Notes under the pieces: model-generated
The model's database searches: none
What the model saw: the letters and a program-made list of their open reading frames with translations, nothing else
Told to the model about the DNA's origin: nothing
Program-made: the position numbers and the translations under genes
Assembly: GCF_904849725.1 (NCBI RefSeq)
Contig: NC_058518.1
Span: 410,633,081-410,697,080 of the forward strand
Length of the DNA stretch: 64,000 nucleotides
Origin: Hordeum vulgare subsp. vulgare
Taxonomy: Eukaryota > Streptophyta > Magnoliopsida > Poales > Poaceae
Direction of reading: 5' to 3'
Part shown: piece after piece, positions 1-11,017 of the stretch
Numbering within the stretch: the stretch's first letter is position 1
Layout of the letters: every line of letters begins with the position of its first letter

Positions 1-644
1 GGCGCTCCATCATGGGCGTCGACCGTAGATGACGAAGCCACTGGCAACGAAGAAGTCGTCTCGTGCGGCGGCGCCACCGTGGTGGTCACCGTGGACGCGG
101 TGGCTGTGCTCGCGTAGTACAGAGGCGTCGACGTCGACGGTGGCGTCACGCGGAGCGGCAGGAAGCGGTACTGGTGTTGATGGTGGTGTTGGAAGACCGC
201 CCCGCCGCCGCCTGAGTGCTGCGGCGGGCGCGGCAAGAGCGGCCGGAGCGGCGGGGGCGCGGAGGAGCTCGAGGAAGAGGCCGAGGACCCCAAGGGCCGG
301 GGGTGGGAGTCCGCCCCGGGAGCCAGGGGAGGCGGCGCGGTGAGGTTGAGGTGGGCACGCGGGCCATAGAGGAGCAGCGCCGCGCGGTCGTACGCGCGCG
401 CGGCGTCCTCGGCAGTGGCAAAGGTGCCGAGCCACTTACGCGAGCGCTTGCGGGGCTCCCGGATCTCGGCCACCCACTTGCCCCAGCTCCGCTGCCGCAC
501 GCCACGGTACCTGAACTTGGCGTTCTCCGGCCCGCCCTTGCCCGCCGCCTTCCCCTTCCGGCCGCCGCTGCTCCCGACCTCGCTGCTGCTTGTTGCCTCG
601 GTAGTGGTAGTGGTAAGTACTGCTGGGTTGGGTTTGTGTTCCAT
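1..644 (-). CDS. ABI4: ABI4-type AP2/ERF transcription factor (3' part beyond window)
   Basis: Read on the minus strand from the ATG at 644, an uninterrupted frame of 214 codons runs off the left edge, so the C-terminus is missing. Seen: a Lys/Gly-rich basic stretch (about residues 29-44), one AP2 domain (about 46-102) with [17 protein letters not shown], the [11 protein letters not shown] segment and the RAYDRAA element, a Ser-rich run (120-128), the motif LRPLLPRP (133-140), a His/Gln run (152-158) and Thr/Ser-rich sequence. Known: the domain with Val at the DREB-type position plus LRPLLPRP is characteristic of ABI4, a nuclear regulator of ABA and sugar signalling in seeds and seedlings that binds CACCG-type elements. 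ABI4 genes usually lack introns, which agrees with the open frame. The ATG is the first one after the CT-rich leader. GC content is very high, unlike the AT-rich TE DNA beside it. No disabling change is visible. A close DREB paralogue is the alternative. Confidence 0.9.
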   Translation of the reverse strand, partial: MEHKPNPAVLTTTTTEATSSSEVGSSGGRKGKAAGKGGPENAKFRYRGVRQRSWGKWVAEIREPRKRSRKWLGTFATAEDAARAYDRAALLLYGPRAHLNLTAPPPLAPGADSHPRPLGSSASSSSSSAPPPLRPLLPRPPQHSGGGGAVFQHHHQHQYRFLPLRVTPPSTSTPLYYASTATASTVTTTVAPPHETTSSLPVASSSTVDAHDGA

Positions 645-839
645 GGGGTGACGGCAGTGGTGTAGGTATAAAGATAGAGGGAGGGACCGAGCGCTCGCGT
701 GCGCTGGGGGACGGAGAGGGATGGGGAAGAGAGAGGGATGCCTAGCTCGCTGTGCGTTTGGGAGACCGATGAAGAGAGAGAGAGAGGGGTGGGGATGGGG
801 TGGCCGAGGAGGATGTGCTTGGTGGAGAGGGGCGGTGGT

Positions 840-850
840 CAAATATAAAG
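840..850 (-). promoter_or_regulatory. Candidate TATA box of the ABI4-type gene
   Basis: The minus strand reads CTTTATATTTG here, about 200 bases upstream of the ATG. A pyrimidine-rich stretch lies just beyond it. It is the best TATA-like site between 645 and 1000 on that strand. The transcription start was not determined. Confidence 0.45.
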
Positions 851-910
851 GGCGAGAGAGAGAGAGAGAGGGAGAGAGTACACAGTGCAGTACAGAGAGA
901 AGGGAACGGG

Positions 911-920
911 CATGCATGCA
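911..920. promoter_or_regulatory. RY repeat (CATGCATG) upstream of ABI4-type gene
   Basis: The palindrome CATGCATG, followed by CA, lies about 267 bases upstream of the ATG. RY repeats are bound by B3-domain seed regulators of the ABI3/VP1, FUS3 and LEC2 group. ABI4 acts in the same seed ABA network, so the site is plausible, but an 8-mer alone is weak evidence. Confidence 0.45.
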
Positions 921-1206
921 ATGCAGTGAAAGGTCATGCTCTCATGCAGGTATGAGTTGACGCGATAGAGAGGGTATCGCACCGCTGGGTTTATTCGTTT
1001 TGGTTTCTTGGCAATGTGGCTACGTTTTCTGCTTGTTTTAACCATCGGTCACGTCACTCACAGAAACGGGCATAGGTATGGGTTTCGATTTGAACCCTTC
1101 GGTTTCGTCCCACTTCATAAATAAACTCTGATCGAAGAAAGATAATCTTTTAAATTTTATTTTTTACAACATCTCGAAAATAGGATACCGATTTAGAAAA
1201 TTTCAG

Positions 1207-2092
1207 TTTTTTTTTAGAACTTCGTGTAGCTTTATTAATGCACAAAGTTTATAGGAATAAACAAAGAGATCACAAGGGATGCCTAACCAGACATGGCGGC
1301 TAACCCCTAGTCTAAGGACATGCTTCACTAAGGCCCTGTTTGAAACAACTAAGATTATATAATTCAGTTTTTATAATCTATTCTGTCTTCAAACATGACA
1401 GATTATGGTGTAGATTATAAAAACTAGATGAATAGATTATTAAAACTCACAATCTACTCTACCCCAGCTAAAATCAGATTATGGATTGCTAATGATCCAT
1501 TACCCTTGTAAAGTTGGAGGTAATTACATTCCTGCCACCGCCACCCTCCTCTTTTAAAAAAACAATGGGCGGACAGGTCATTATGCAATGTAAAATCTGG
1601 ATTATAGTTTATATAATCTGACCTGCAAACATGCCCACCTAGATTATTTTTATAAATGAGCCAATAATAGTTTATATAATCTGACCTCCAAACATGCCCA
1701 CCTACGTCAAGTTGTGAGCCTTGAAATTGAAGTTCCTATACTCATGAACAAAACTACAAGAAGGAAAAGAAGTACTCTGGTCTATGATTTCATGTAGAAT
1801 TGCCCCATATCTTGTCGGGTTCTTGTGCTTCATGTCATCGATAATGACCTTACAATTTGATGCAACGTGGATCTTCTAGCAGTTGAGATATTTGGCAAAG
1901 GCTAGAGCCTTCCGAACCGCTAGAGCTTCGAGGGTATGTGGGTCACTAATCCCCTTGAAAAGTACTGCCAATGCCCCCTCAAAAGAGCCATCCTTACCGC
2001 GACAAATTGGTGCAGCTACTCCGCGTCCCATGTTTTGGGCCACAGCCGCGTCCATATTGATCTTGAAGCAATCATCAGGCGCTGGGATCCAA
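1207..2092 (-). pseudogene. LINE remnant, RNase H-like domain and poly-A 3' end
   Basis: On the minus strand, from 2092 downward, a frame reads WIPAPDDCFKINMDAA and later GVAAPICRGKDGSFEGAL, DPHTLEALAVRKALAFAKYL and a NCKVIIDD-like segment. This is the pattern of the plant RNase H-like (RVT_3) domain found at the end of LINE ORF2. There is an in-frame stop after the KYLNC segment, and the Asp usual in the SDCK motif is Asn. The frame fades near 1707, where a MITE-like insert (1332-1706) begins. Beyond it the LINE tail continues and ends in nine T (1207-1215 on plus), that is, a poly-A tail. The 5' continuation is at 11018-11752, separated by a Copia insertion. It could also be a host RNase H-like pseudogene, but the linked zf-RVT part makes LINE likelier. 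Confidence 0.8.
1332..1706. mobile_element. MITE-like insert within the LINE tail
   Basis: AT-rich sequence bounded by AAGGCCCTGTTTG on the left and the imperfect inverse CAAACATGCCCACCT on the right. It is full of GATTATA/TATAATC motifs that can fold back. The block TAGTTTATATAATCTGACCT with its CAAACATGCCCACCTA tail occurs twice, near 1607 and 1669, as a direct duplication. Ends of the type GGCCCTGTTTG are common in grass MITEs of the PIF/Harbinger or hAT groups. The flanks (TAA against TAC) do not give a clean target duplication, so the superfamily is open. Confidence 0.5.
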
Positions 2093-3909
2093 TGTCGGAA
2101 ATATGCCCTAGAGGCAATGATAAATAGTTATTATTATATTTCCTGTTACAAGATAATCATTTATTATCCATGCTATAATTGTATTGAATGAAAACATAGA
2201 TACATGTTTGGATACATAGACAAAACAATGTCCCTAGCAAGCCTCTAGTTGGTTAGCCAGTTGATCAAGGATAGTCAAGGTTTTCTGACTATGTGCAAGT
2301 GTTGTTGCTTGATGACTGGATCGCATCATTAGGAGAATCATGTGATGGACTAGACCCAAACTATGAACGTAGCATATTGATCGTGTCGTTTATTGCTATT
2401 GTTTTCTGCGTGTCAAGTATTTGTTCTGATGACCATAAGATCATATAACTCACTGGCACCGGCGGAATGCCTTGTGTGCATCAAACGTCGCAACGTAACT
2501 GGGTGACTATAAAGGTGCTCTACAGGTATCTCCGAAGGTGTCCGTTGAGTTAGTATGGATCAAGACTGGGATTTGTCACTCCGTGTGACGGAGAGGTATC
2601 TCGGGGCCCACTCGGTAAAACAACATCACACACAAGCCTTGCAAGCAATGTGACTAAGTATAAGTCACAGGATCTTGTATTACGGAACGAGTAAAGAGAC
2701 TTGTCGGTAACGAGATTGAAATAGGTATGCGGATACTGACGATCGAATCTCGGGCAAGTAACATACCGAAGGATAAAGAGAATGACATACGGTATTATAT
2801 GAATCCTTGACACTGAGGTTCAACCGATAAGATCTTCGGAGAATATGTAGGATCCAATATGGGCATCTAGATCCCGCTATTGGATATTGACCAAGGAGTG
2901 TCTCGGGTCATGTCTACATAGTTATCAAACCCGCAGGGTCTGCACACTTAAGGTTCGACGATGTTTTAGTATAGTTGAGTTATATGTGTGGTTACTGAAT
3001 GTTGTTTGGAGTCCCGGATGAGATCACAGACGTCACGAGGGTTTCCGGAATGGTCTGGAAACAAAGATTTATATATAGGATGGTTTCATTTGGTTGCCGG
3101 AAAGTTTCGGGCAATTCCGGCATTGTACCGGGAGTGACGAATGGGTTCCGGGTGTTCACCGGGAGGGGCCCACCGACCCGGGAGTGATCCCAAGGCCCTA
3201 GGGTGGCGCCACAAGTCCTTAGTGGGCTGGTGGAGTCAGCCCAAAAGGGTTATGGCGCCACATAAGAAAATACCAAAAAGAAAAGAAAAAGAAAAGGAAA
3301 GAGGGAGGTGGGAAGGAAGAGGAGGACTCCTCCTTCCCAAACCGAATTGGAGGAGGAGTCCTCCTTCTCCTGGCGGCTGGCGCACCTTGAGGGACTTGTC
3401 CCTCAAGTCTAGCCCCTCCCCTCCCTCCTATATATAGTGGTGGTCTAGGGCTTTTTGAGACGCAACTTTGCCACGTGCAACTCTAGCCTAAACCACACAG
3501 TTTCACCTCTAGATCGGATTTCCGCGGAGCTCGGGCGGAGCCCTGCAGGAGTAGATCATCACCACCACCGGAGCGCCATCACGCTGCTGAAGAACTCATC
3601 TACTTCTCCGTCTTGCTTGCTAGATCAAAAAGGACAAGATCATCGTCGAGTTGTACGTGTGCTGAACGCGGAGGTGTCATTCGTTCGGCGCTAGATCGGA
3701 ACGGATCGTGGGACGGATCGCGGGACGGTTCGTGGGACGGTTCGAGGGACGTGAAGACGTTCCACTACATCAACCACATTTCTTAACGCTTCCCGTTGTG
3801 CGATCTACAAGGGTACGTAGATCTAATCTCCACTCCTAGATGGACATCACCATGATAGGTCTTCGTGTGCGTAGGAATTTTTTTGTTTCCCATGCAACGT
3901 TCCCCAACA
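2093..3909 (+). repeat. 5' LTR of Copia 1
   Basis: Direct repeat of 9192-11017. It starts TGTCGG, where the partner starts TGTTGG, and ends CCCCAACA. A TATA box (TATATATA, about 3429-3436) follows a C/T-rich block and is the expected LTR promoter. Sampling by eye suggests a few percent divergence from the 3' LTR, concentrated in the first 200 bases and around 3000-3180. Confidence 0.95.
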
Positions 3910-3910
3910 G

Positions 3911-3924
3911 TGGCATCATGAGCT
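3911..3924 (+). other. Primer binding site of Copia 1
   Basis: TGGCATCATGAG follows one base after the 5' LTR. It resembles the TGGTATCAGAGC site complementary to initiator tRNA-Met used by BARE-like Copia elements, with differences. The same sequence follows the LTR of Copia 2 (27153). Confidence 0.65.
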
Positions 3925-4546
3925 AGGTTCATGCGTAGATGTTATCTCAAGTAGAACACAAAAGGTTTTGTGGACGGTGATGTTCAATTTTCTGCCCTCC
4001 TTAGTCTTTTCTCGGTTCAGCGGTATTGTTGGATTGAAGTGGCCCGGACCGACATAACTCGTACGCTTACGAGAGACTCGTTTCATCGATTGACATGCAA
4101 CCTCGTTGCATAAAGATGACTGGCGGGTGCCTATTTCTTCAACTTTAGTTGAATTGGTTTTGACCGAGGCGGTCCTTGGAGAGGTTAAATAGCAATTTGC
4201 ACATCTCCGTTGTGGTTTTTGCGTAAGTAAGATGCGATCATACTAGATACCCATAGCAGCCACGTAAAACATGCAACAACAAATTAGAGTATGTCTAACT
4301 TGTTTTTGCAGGGTATGCTTGTGATATGATATGGCCAATGACGTGATGTGATATATTGGATGTATGAGATGATCATGTTGTAATAGTTAATATCGACTTG
4401 CACGTCGATGCTACGGCAACCGGCAGGAGCCATATGGTTGTCTTTAAACTAACGTTTGTGTTTGCAGATGTGTTTACTATATTGCTAGGTCGTAGCTTTA
4501 GTAGTAATAGCATAGATAGCACGGCAACCTCGATGGCGACACATTG

Positions 4547-4590
4547 ATGGAGATCATGATGATGGAGATCATGATGATGGAGATCATGAT
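4547..4590 (+). repeat. 15-base tandem repeat in the Copia 1 leader
   Basis: The unit GGAGATCATGATGAT repeats about three times. It produces a spurious His-rich frame on the opposite strand. The equivalent leader of Copia 2 (near 40118) has only one copy. Confidence 0.8.
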
Positions 4591-5158
4591 GTGGCGCCGG
4601 TGACAAGAAGATCATGCCAGTGCTTTGGTGATGGAGATCAAGAAGCACGAGATGATGGCCATATCATGTCACTTATGAATTGCTTAGAACGACGGTAGCA
4701 TTATAAGGTGATCTCTCACTAAAATTTCAAGACGAAATTGTGTTCTTCCCGACTGTGCACCGTTGCGACAGTTCGTCGTTTCGAGACACCACGTGATGAT
4801 CGGGTGTGATAGACTCAATGTTCACATACATCGGGTGCAAAATAGTTGCACACGCGGAACACTCAGGTTAAACTTGACGAGCCTAGCATGTGCAGACATG
4901 GCCTCAGAACACATGAGACCGAAAGGTCGAGCATGAATCGTATAGTTGATATCATTAGCATAGGTATGCTTACCACTGAAACTATTCTCAACTCACGTGA
5001 TGATCGGACTTGAGTTAGTGAATTTGGATCATGTACCACTCAAATGACTAGAGAGATGTACTTTTTGAGTGGGAGTTTAGCAAGTAATTTGATTAGTTAA
5101 ACTCTAATTATCTTGAACATAGTCTAACTCCACTTTGAAATATTTGTATTGTAGAACA

Positions 5159-6120
5159 ATGGCTCACGCGACAGTCATCCTAAATTTTAATACGTTCCTA
5201 GAGAAAGCTAAGTTGAAAGATGATGGAAGCAACTTTGTAGACTAGGCTCGTAATATTAAGTTGCTCCTGCAAGCTGGGAAGAAGGATTATGTCCATAATG
5301 TTCCGCTAGGAGATGAACCACCCGCTACCAAGATGTTAAGAACGCTTGGTTAACGTGTAAGGAGGACTACTCAGTAGTTCAATGTGCAGTCTTGTTGTAT
5401 GGCTTAGAGCCAGGACTTCAACGTCGCTTTCAGCGTCATGGAGCATATGAGATGTTCCAGGAGTTGAAGTTTATCTTTCAGAAGAACGCCCGGATCGAGA
5501 GGTATGAGACCTCCAATAAATTCTATGCTTGCAAGATGGAGGAGAATTCGTCTGTCAGTGAACATGTGCTCAAAATGTCTGGGTACTCAAACCGTCTAGC
5601 TGAGCTGGGGATTGAACTCCCGCAAGAGGCTATCACTAACAGAATTCTTCAGTCACTGCCACCAAGCTACAAGAGCTTTGTGTTGAACTATAACATGCAA
5701 GGGATGAACAAGTCACCCGGCCAGTTATTCGCCATGCTGAAAGTCGCAGAGTTAGAACTCCGGAAAGAGCATCAAGTGTTGATGGTCAATAAGACCACTA
5801 GTTTCAAGAGAAATGGCAAAGGCAAGAAGGGTAACTCCAAGAAGAGCGGCAAGCCTGTTGCCAATCCGACGAAGAAACCCAAGGCTGGGCCTAAGCCTGA
5901 AACAGAGTGTTATTATTGCAAGGGACTGGGTCACTAGAAGCGCAACTGCCCCAAGTATTTGGCTGATAAGAAGGCGGCCAAGGAAAAATTAGGTATATTC
6001 GATATACATGTTATTGATGCGTACTTAACCAGCTCTCGTAGTAGTGCCTGGGTATTCGATACCGGTTCTGTTGCTCATATTTGCAACTCAAAACTGAACT
6101 GCGGAGTAAACAAAGACTAG
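5159..6120 (+). pseudogene. Copia 1 gag and protease, broken
   Basis: Gag starts at the ATG at 5159 (MAHATVILNFNTFL) and meets an in-frame stop at 5243-5245, in a position where a Trp codon is expected. A frameshift near 5350 follows, then a long open stretch to 5937 with the capsid-like region (SLPPSYKSFVLNYNMQ) and a basic Lys/Gly linker. The zinc knuckle CYYCKGLGH is cut by a TAG at 5935-5937, again where the knuckle usually has Trp. Downstream in the same frame are KRNCPKYLADKK and the retropepsin active site VFDTGSVAHICN. Frame is lost near 6110. Role in an intact element: capsid formation and polyprotein cleavage. Confidence 0.88.
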
Positions 6121-6332
6121 CGAAGGATGAAGTGATGATGCGCGTGGGAAATGGTTCCAAGATTGATGCAATCGCCGTCGGCACAGTTTCACTTCAGTTA
6201 CCATAAGGATTAGTTATGAACTTAAATAATTGTTATTTAGTGCCTGCATTAAGCATGAACATTATATCTGGATCTTGTTTATTGCAAGACGGTTACTCAT
6301 TGAAGTAAGAGAATAATGGTTGTTCTATTTCT

Positions 6333-7200
6333 ATGAGTAATATCTTTTATCGTCATGCACCCAATGTGAGAGCATTGTTCATATTGAATCTTGATAGCAA
6401 TGATACACATATACATAACACTGAGACCAAAAGATTTATTAGAGTTAACAATGATAGCACCATGTTTTTGTGGCACTGCCGCTTAGGTCATATTGGTGTA
6501 AAGCGCATGAAGAAACTCCATTTCGATGGACTTTTGGAGTCACTTGACTTTGATTCACTTGACACGTGCGAACCATGCCTCATGGGCAAGATGACTAAGA
6601 CTCCGTTCTCCGAAACAATGGAGCGTCCAAGTGACTTGTTGGAAATCATACATACCAATGTGTGCGGTCCGATGAGTGTGGAGGCACGCGGTGGATATCG
6701 TTATTTTCTCACCTTCATTGACGATTTGAGTAGATATGGTTATGTCTACTTGATGAAGCACAAGTCTGCAACGTTTGAGAAGTTCAAGCAATTTCAGAGT
6801 GAAGTTAAAATTCATCGTAACAAGAAGATCAAGTTCATACGGTCTGATCGTGCCGGTGAATATCTGAGTTTCGAGTTTGGTGCTCACTTAAGACAATGTG
6901 GAATTGTTTCACAGTTGACACCGCCTGGAACACCACAGCGTAATGGTGTGTCCCAACGTCGTAATCGTACTTTGTTAGAAATGGTGCGATCTATGATGTC
7001 TCTTACCAATTTGCCGTTATAGTTTTGGGGTTATACATTAGAGACAACTGCATTCACTTTAAATAGGGCACCATCAAAATCCGTTGAGAAGACACCATAC
7101 GAATTGTGGTATGGCAAAAGACCAAAGTTGTCGTTTCTTAAAGTTTGGGGATGTGATGCTTATGTCAAAAAGCTTCACCTGAAAAGCTAGAACCCAAAGC
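6333..7200 (+). pseudogene. Copia 1 integrase, catalytic residues lost
   Basis: The frame at 6333-7022 contains the GAG-pre-integrase zinc-binding domain (WHCRLGHIGVKRMKKL through TCEPCLMGKM) and the rve core. In this family the core normally begins HTD; here it reads HTNVCGPM, so the first catalytic Asp is Asn. The second Asp is kept in RSDRAGEYL. The catalytic Glu is replaced by Gln in RNGVSQRRNRT. A TAG at 7020-7022 ends the frame just before FWGYTLET, and integrase-like sequence continues to about 7200 with more shifts. The integrase inserts retrotransposon cDNA into the genome. This copy cannot be catalytically competent as written. Confidence 0.88.
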
Positions 7201-7206
7201 GGAAAA

Positions 7207-9139
7207 GTGCGTCTTCATAGTTACCCAAAGGAGACAGTTGGGTACACCTTCTATCTCAAATCCGAGGGCAAAGTGTTTGTTGCTAAAAACAGAGCTTTTC
7301 TTGAGAAGGAGTTTCTCTCAAAAGAATTGACTGGGAGGAAGATAAAACTTGATGAGGTTGTCGAACCTCTAATCCCTCTAGATGGTGGTGCAGGGCAAGC
7401 GGAAACCCGTGTCGTTGCGACGCCGGTTGAGGAGAAAGTTGATGATGATGATCAAGAAACTTCGGATCAAGTTCCTATCAGACCTCGCAGGTCGACAAGA
7501 TCACGTACTACTCCTGAGTGGTACGGCAATCATGTCTTATCAATTATGTTTTTAGACAACAATGAACCTGCGAATTATAAAGAAGCAATGGTGGGCCTAG
7601 ATTCCAACAAATGGCTAGAGGCCATGAAGTACGAGATAGGATCCATGTACGAGAACAAGGTGTGGACTTTGGAAGTACTATCTGAAGGCCGCAAGGCTAT
7701 TTAGAACAAATGGATCTTTAAGAAGAAGACAGACGCAGACAGTAATGTGACCGTTTATAAAGCTCTACTTGTGGCAAAGGGTTTTTTCACAAGTTCAAGG
7801 AGTTGACTACGATGAGACGTTCTCACCGGTAGCGATGCTTAAGTCCGTCCGAATCATGTTAGCAATAGCTGCATTTTCGGATTATGAAATCTGGCAGATG
7901 GATGTCAAAGCGGCGTTCCTTAACGATTTTGTTAAGGAAGAGTTGAATATGATGCAACCTGAAGGTTTTTTCGATCCAAAGAATGCTAACAAAGTGTGCA
8001 AGCTCCAGCGATCCATTTATGGACTCGTACAAGCATCTCGGAATTGGAATAAGCGCTTTGATGAGGTGATCAAAGCATTTGGGTTTATACAAGTGGTTGG
8101 AGAATCTTGTATTTACAAGAAAGTGAGTGGGAGCTCTGTGGCGTTTCTAATATTGTATGTGGATGACATATTGCTGATTGGAAACAACGTGGAGTTTTTG
8201 GAGAGCGTAAAGGATTACTTGAATAAAATTTTCTCTATGAAGGACCTAGGAGAAGTTGCTTACATTCTAGGCATTAAGATCTATAGGGATAGATCGAGAC
8301 GCGTGATAGGACTTTCACAAAGCACATACCTTGATAAAGTTTTGAAGAAGTTCAAAATGGAACAGTCCAAGAAAGGGTTCTTGCCAGTGTTACAAGGTAT
8401 AAAATTGAGTAAGACTCAGTGCCCAGCAAATGCGGAAGATAGAGAACAGATGAGTTCCGTCCCCTATGCTTCAGCCATAGGTTCTATCATGTATGCAATG
8501 CTGTGCACTAGACCAGACGTCATATTGGCCATAAGTATGGCAGGCAGGTTTCAGAGTAATCCAGGAGTGGATCACTGGACGTCGGTCAAGAATATTCTGC
8601 AGTACTTGAAAAGGACTAAGGAAATGTTTCTCGTTTATGGAGGTGATGAAGAGCTCGTCGTAAAGGGTTACGTCGACGCAAGCTTTGACACGGATCCGGA
8701 TGACTCTAAGTCGCAAATCGGATACATCTTTATTCTTAATGGGGCTGCGGTAAGCTGGTGTAGTTCCAAGCAAAGCGTCGCAGCAGATTCTACATGTGAA
8801 GCGGAGTACATGGCTGCCTCGGAGGTAGGAAAGGAGGATGTCTGGATGAAGCAGTTCATGACGGATCTTGGAGTTGTGCCAAGCGCACTAAATCCATTAA
8901 CTCTGTTCTCTCACAACACTAGTGCCATTGCTCTAGCAAAGGAACCAAGGTTTCACAAGAAGACCAGACACATCAAACGACGCTTCAACCTCATCCGTGA
9001 CTACGTCGAAGGAGAGGACGTGAATATTTGCAAAGTGCACACGGATCTGAATGTAGCAGACCCGCTGACTAAACCTCTTCCACAGGCAAATAATGATCAG
9101 CACGAGAACTGTATTGGTGTTAGATTTATTACAATGTAA
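7207..9139 (+). pseudogene. Copia 1 reverse transcriptase and RNase H
   Basis: 7207-7704 carries the acidic linker and the start of the RT domain (NEPANYKEAMVG, SNKWLEAMKYEI), ending at a TAG. After a frameshift near 7770, 7769-9139 is open for 456 residues: QGVDYDETFSPVAMLKSV, DVKAAFLND, the polymerase motif YVDDILLIG, then Ty1/Copia RNase H with YVDASFDTD and STCEAEYMAASE. A further position in the LTLFSHNTSAIALA segment, where an acidic residue is usual, is His. It ends with the conserved ADPLTKPL tail. RT domains are intact in sequence but not joined to gag. Confidence 0.9.
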
Positions 9140-9179
9140 ATCGTATGGAGATGTGAGGACTAGATTATTGACTCTAGTG

Positions 9180-9191
9180 CAAGTGGGAGAC
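9180..9191 (+). other. Polypurine tract of Copia 1
   Basis: CAAGTGGGAGAC directly precedes the 3' LTR. It is the typical BARE/Angela plus-strand primer, and the same sequence precedes the 3' LTR of Copia 2 at 44168-44179. Confidence 0.8.
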
Positions 9192-11017
9192 TGTTGGAAA
9201 TATGCCCTAGAGGCAATGATAAATAGTTATTATTATATTTATTATTATATTTCCTATTACAAGATAATCGTTTATTATCCATGCTATAATTGTATTGAAT
9301 GAAAACATAGATACATGTGTGGATACATAGATAAAACAATGTCCCTAGCAAGCCTCTAGTTGTCTAGCGAGTTGATCAAGGATAGTCAAGGTTTTTTGAC
9401 TATGTGCAAGTGTTGTTGCTTGATGACTGGATCCCATCATCAGCAGAATCATGTGATGGACTAGGCCCAAACTATGAACGTAGCATATTGATCGTGTCGT
9501 TTTATTGCTATTGTTTTCTGCGAGTCAAGTATTTGGTCCAATGACCATAAGATCATATAACTCACTGGCACCGGAGAAATGCCTTGTGTGCATCAAACGT
9601 CGCAACATAACTCGGTGACTATAAAGGTGCTCTACAGGTATCTCCGAAGGTGTCCATTGAGTTAGTATGGATCAAGACTGGGATTTGTCACTCCGTGTGA
9701 CAGAGAGGTCGGGGGCCACTCGGTAATACAACATCACACACAAGCCTTGCAAGCAATGTGACTAAGTATAAGTCACGAGATCTTGTATTACGGAACGAGT
9801 AAATAGACTTGTCGGTAACGAGATTGAAATAGGTATGCGGATACCGACTATCGAATCTCGGGCAAGTAACATACCGAAGGACAAAGGGAATGACATACGG
9901 GATTATATGAATCCTTGACACTGAGGTTCAACCGATAAGATCTTCGGAGAATATGTAGGATCCAATATGGGCATCCAGGTCCCGCAATTGGATATTGATC
10001 GAGGAGTGCCTCGGGTCATGCTTACATAGTTCTCGAACCCGCAGGGTCTGTAAGCTTAAGGTTCGACGATGTTTTAGTATAGTTGAGTTATATGTGTGGT
10101 TACTGAATGTTGTTTGGAGTCCCGGATGAGATCACGGACGTCACGAGGGTTTCCGGAATGGTCTGGAAACAAATATTGACATATAGGATGGTTTCATTTG
10201 GTTGCCGGAAAGTTTCAAGCAATTCCGGCAGTGTACCGGGAGTGACGAATGGGTTCCGGGTGTTCACCGGGAGGGGCCCACCCACCCGGGAGTGAGCCCA
10301 AGGCCCTAGGGTGGCGCCACAAGTCCTTAGTGGGCTGGTGGAGTCAGCCCAAAAGGGTTATGGCGCCACATAAGAAAATACCAAAAAGAAAAGAAAAAGA
10401 AAAGGAAAGAGGGAGGTGGGAAGGAAGAGGAGGACTCCTCCTTCCCAAACCGAATTGGAGGAGGAGTCCTCCTTCTCCTGGCGGCCGACGCACCTTGAGG
10501 GACTTGTCCCTCAAGTCTAGACCCTCCCCTCCCTCCTATATATAGTGGTGGTCTAGGGCTTTTTGAGACGCAACTTTGCCACGTGCAACTCTAGCCTAAA
10601 CCACACAGTTTCACCTCTAGATCGGATTTCCGCGGAGCTCGGGCGGAGCCCTGCAGGAGTAGATCATCACCACCACCGGAGCGCCATCACGCTGCTGAAG
10701 AACTCATCTACTTCTCCGTCTTGCTTGCTAGATCAAAAAGGACAAGATCATCGTCAAGTTGTACGTGTGCTGAACGCGGAGGTGTCATTCGTTCGGCGCT
10801 AGATCGGAACGGATCGTGGGACGGATCGCGGGACGGTTCGTGGGACGGTTCGAGGGACGTGAAGACGTTCCACTACATCAACCACATTTCTTAACGCTTC
10901 CTGTTGTGCGATCTACAAGGGTACGTAGATCTAATCTCCACTCCTAGATGGACATCACCATGATAGGTCTTCGCGTGCGTAGGATTTTTTTTGTTTCCCA
11001 TGCAATGTTCCCCAACA
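9192..11017 (+). repeat. 3' LTR of Copia 1
   Basis: Repeat of 2093-3909, 9 bases longer overall, partly because of a duplicated TTATTATATTTA-type 12-base unit near 9230-9255 that is absent from the 5' LTR. TATA box about 10537-10544. It is followed by the duplication TCCAA. Confidence 0.95.

Larger units (their letters stand above)
645..1206 (-). promoter_or_regulatory. Upstream region of the ABI4-type gene
   Basis: About 560 bases lie between the ATG and the first recognisable transposon sequence (poly-T at 1207). On the gene's strand the region is strongly CT-rich close to the ATG (GA runs at 771-786 and 854-878 on the plus strand), as in many grass leaders and core promoters. It contains a TATA-like site (840-850), an RY repeat (911-918), a CACCG pentamer on the plus strand (980-984) and an ACGTG core (1050-1056). 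Short motifs can occur by chance. The functional reading is inference from position. Confidence 0.55.
2093..11017 (+). mobile_element. Copia 1: complete Angela/BARE/WIS-like LTR retrotransposon
   Basis: An 8925-base element with two LTRs of 1817 and 1826 bases, flanked by the perfect 5-base duplication TCCAA (2088-2092 and 11018-11022). The LTR starts TGTYGGAAATATGCCCTAG and ends CCATGCAACGTTCCCCAACA (5' copy), as in the Triticeae Angela/BARE-1/WIS clade of Copia. The internal order is primer site, long leader, gag, protease, integrase, reverse transcriptase, RNase H, polypurine tract, which is Copia order. The coding region is broken by stops and frameshifts, and two integrase catalytic residues are changed. 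It lies inside a LINE remnant whose two halves join in frame once the element and one TCCAA copy are removed. Confidence 0.95.

Noticed and set aside
10..665. Several overlapping frames on both strands of the GC-rich left end
   Set aside because: They are shadows of the ABI4-type frame, which is open to the window edge in a different frame and carries the AP2 domain.
4373..4648. 91-codon His/Leu-rich frame on the minus strand
   Set aside because: Produced by the GGAGATCATGATGAT tandem repeat in the Copia 1 leader; no domain and no signal.
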